From an uncultured Clostridium sp. (GTDB lineage: Bacteria; Bacillota; Clostridia; TANB77; CAG-508): DNA of 64,000 bases. The position numbers and the translations under genes are program-made. The notes under the pieces are model-generated. The model was given only the letters and a program-made list of their open reading frames with translations. It did no database searches and was not told where the DNA came from. The number at the start of each line of letters is the position of its first letter. Position 1 is the first letter of the stretch. The DNA lies in assembly GCA_947368535.1 (NCBI GenBank), contig CANBHY010000005.1, positions 62,001 through 126,000 on the forward strand, read 5' to 3'. Below are positions 62,139 through 64,000 of the stretch, piece by piece.

Positions 62139-64000
62139 TTATCTAGGTTGATCTCCCTCATGTTTATTTATATTTCTTATTTGTTGTTCTAGTTTTAAAT
62201 TAACATTATACACATGCTTCGTGCCTATTAAATTTAGCAATTCGTCCCAACCATTATTTTCTTTTTTATCTTTATACCAACCAATTATGGTTCCTCTTGC
62301 ATATACTGTATTCAAATTATCGCTATAAAGGTTACCGCTGTATTCTTGTTGCGATCCTCCCATATTAGAATATCCTTCTTGACTTAATTGAATTTTTTTA
62401 TTTGTTTTTTCATATGCCCAGAAATATGCAGCCTTATTTGTTTCAAGTTCTGTGTTAAGATTTCTTATCATTCTTGGTAACCATATAAATATATATTTAT
62501 CATCTGCATTTACTTTTGAGAATCTTAATCCTGTAAAAGGATTTGATTTTAATGGTTGTAAACCATTTCCTTTTGTATATCCTGTTACACTTCCAGGATT
62601 TTTAAAACTTGCTGTGCTATATGCAAAGGTTGGCCAAATATTTTCTTCTAATGAATACCATTCAATATCATCTTCTGTAGTCTTTACCCAATAACCTTCT
62701 TTGCTTGTAGCTGTTACATTTGTCCAAACAAATTTTATTGGTGTTAAATATTTCCCTGTACCAAATTCATATCCTTTATCATGTACTTCGCTAGTTTTAA
62801 CTGGTCTATTGTATGGATATTGTACATTTGTATTTACTACTATTTCATCTTTTGGTCCTTCTGGTTTTGGCTTTTCTTCTTCTGGTTTTATTTCTGTGTT
62901 AAATATTGATACTTTACCATAACCATTACTATTAGTTCCTGAACTAATTGTAGTATAGTCAAAATTTAACTGAACACAATCTCCTACTTTTAATGTAGGT
63001 CTTCCTTTATAATCTTTGTGAAATAATAGCATAAACTCATCTTGTTTTAACTGACATTCTCTTTTATTTTCATTTGATTCATATATTTTTTCTACATAAT
63101 AGTGCTCATTTTCTTTCTTCATTTTGTATCCATACCATGCACCAAAAGTACTAGTATTTGTCCCTAATATATTCCCTACTGTTTGATTGCTTTTACTATA
63201 ATATATTGTAGGTCTTCCAGCTCCGTCAAATACGTTAATTGCATTTATTGTATGTTCTGATGTTTTATAAAGTGTTTTTGGTGGAGCTGTTGTTGTGGTT
63301 GTTATATCTCTGTATATTGTAAAATCTCCATATCCATTTTTTGAACCAGCGCTCGTATATTTAGTATAAAAAGCATCTGGACTAAATTCTATATAATCTC
63401 CTATATTTACCCCTTCTGGTACTTTTTCTTGATATAGCATTATGACTATAGTATTAGGATTAACTGGCATATTTTTGTGTTCTATCCCATTATTAACTAT
63501 ATCTTTTATAACAAATCTATCCCCTTCTTTATTGACTTGAAGCGCTACCCAATACGTATACGAACCTCCTCCACCTACTGTAGATACTGTCTGATTTTCT
63601 TTGTTACTCCATATAATACTTACATCGTTAGCTTGTACCGTATATGTTCCTTCTGTTGCATTCATTGTATTAATAAATCTTACTCTCCTAGTTGTAATGG
63701 CTTTTTTTTCTGTTTTTTCTGTAACGCCTATATGTTCTACAGATTCTATTGGCTTCGTTTCTGTTCCAGTTCCACTTCCATCTTCTGAACCGTCACCATT
63801 TCCATCACCATCTCCAGTATCACTTTCTATTGTAACTGCTTGTTTTGATAATCTCATTTCAAATACATTATCTTCTGGTATATCACCTTTTGAGTTTAGT
63901 CTTTTTACTTTTAAAGTTACAGTTTTATATTCATCAGTTCCTTCAGCTTGATAAAATACTTTTAATCTGTCTGATCCTATATTTCCTTCATCTCCTATAA
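62139..64000 (-). CDS. Large extracellular protein, N-terminal part outside window
   Basis: Frame open to the right edge; about 620 residues are visible and the start is beyond. A Gly/Asp/Thr-rich linker (GDGDGNGDGSEDGSGTGTET) is followed by two similar beta domains of about 110 residues (RVKFINTMNATEGT and INAINVFDGAGRPT type starts, each with IWSNKENQTVSTV or YYSKSNQTVGNIL) and a C-terminal domain with KFVWTNVTATSKEGYWVKT. Located 30 bases upstream of pilB, so a pilus-associated adhesin or minor pilin is plausible, not shown. Confidence 0.6.
   Translation of the reverse strand, partial: IGDEGNIGSDRLKVFYQAEGTDEYKTVTLKVKRLNSKGDIPEDNVFEMRLSKQAVTIESDTGDGDGNGDGSEDGSGTGTETKPIESVEHIGVTEKTEKKAITTRRVRFINTMNATEGTYTVQANDVSIIWSNKENQTVSTVGGGGSYTYWVALQVNKEGDRFVIKDIVNNGIEHKNMPVNPNTIVIMLYQEKVPEGVNIGDYIEFSPDAFYTKYTSAGSKNGYGDFTIYRDITTTTTAPPKTLYKTSEHTINAINVFDGAGRPTIYYSKSNQTVGNILGTNTSTFGAWYGYKMKKENEHYYVEKIYESNENKRECQLKQDEFMLLFHKDYKGRPTLKVGDCVQLNFDYTTISSGTNSNGYGKVSIFNTEIKPEEEKPKPEGPKDEIVVNTNVQYPYNRPVKTSEVHDKGYEFGTGKYLTPIKFVWTNVTATSKEGYWVKTTEDDIEWYSLEENIWPTFAYSTASFKNPGSVTGYTKGNGLQPLKSNPFTGLRFSKVNADDKYIFIWLPRMIRNLNTELETNKAAYFWAYEKTNKKIQLSQEGYSNMGGSQQEYSGNLYSDNLNTVYARGTIIGWYKDKKENNGWDELLNLIGTKHVYNVNLKLEQQIRNINKHEGDQPR

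Overview
The window is a very AT-rich segment of a Bacillota chromosome, most likely an uncultured spore-forming member of the Clostridia. The evidence is an intact sigK with its pro-sequence, whiA, an hrcA-grpE-dnaK-dnaJ operon with CIRCE-type operators, a glmS ribozyme, a serine T-box, a Firmicutes-type 6S RNA, RNase J, Mini-III, RbgA, IreB and a type IV pilus pilB-pilT-pilC block. No phage, insertion sequence or CRISPR array is visible.

Layout. 0-10 kb (mostly minus strand): uvrC (cut by the left edge), hpt, a NeuB-type sialic acid synthase, ribozyme-controlled glmS (plus strand), a DUF2508 gene, an adenylyltransferase gene with a +1 frameshift, and a run of membrane-anchored proteins with three tandem paralogues, the middle one decayed. 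10-13.2 kb (plus): a T-box followed by a dCTP-deaminase-like/DUF1653 fusion, a second DUF1653 gene, serS and ysxC. 13.3-35 kb: housekeeping genes (gltX, rnj, dnaJKE-hrcA, hemW-whiA-prmC, rdgB, sigK, a MATE transporter, recN, tRNA-Glu) with seven short, GC-richer, single-gene cassettes set between operons. 35-41 kb: mrnC, rbgA, metabolic genes and two gene remnants. 41-54 kb: cell-envelope genes, including an L,D-transpeptidase, a peptidoglycan hydrolase and a 1260-residue CpaE-like protein with AT-hook-like motifs, repeats and a degenerate P-loop. 54-64 kb: an acyl-CoA-synthetase-like gene, a YdbC/PC4 protein, a ROK kinase gene with a +1 frameshift, pilC, pilT, pilB and a large surface protein cut by the right edge.

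The most unusual signal is in codon use. A by-eye scan of all CGG trinucleotides found no in-frame CGG in any resident gene, although out-of-frame CGG is common. The only two resident positions where CGG falls in frame (codon 19 of the adenylyltransferase, codon 20 of the ROK kinase) are exactly where a +1 shift, skipping the C of C-GGA, restores a full-length, family-conserved protein. All seven GC-richer cassettes use CGG as an ordinary codon. This fits CGG being unassigned or very poorly decoded in the host, with two early +1 frameshift sites built on it, and the cassettes being foreign DNA. Sequencing error or ordinary mutation cannot be excluded from the sequence alone.
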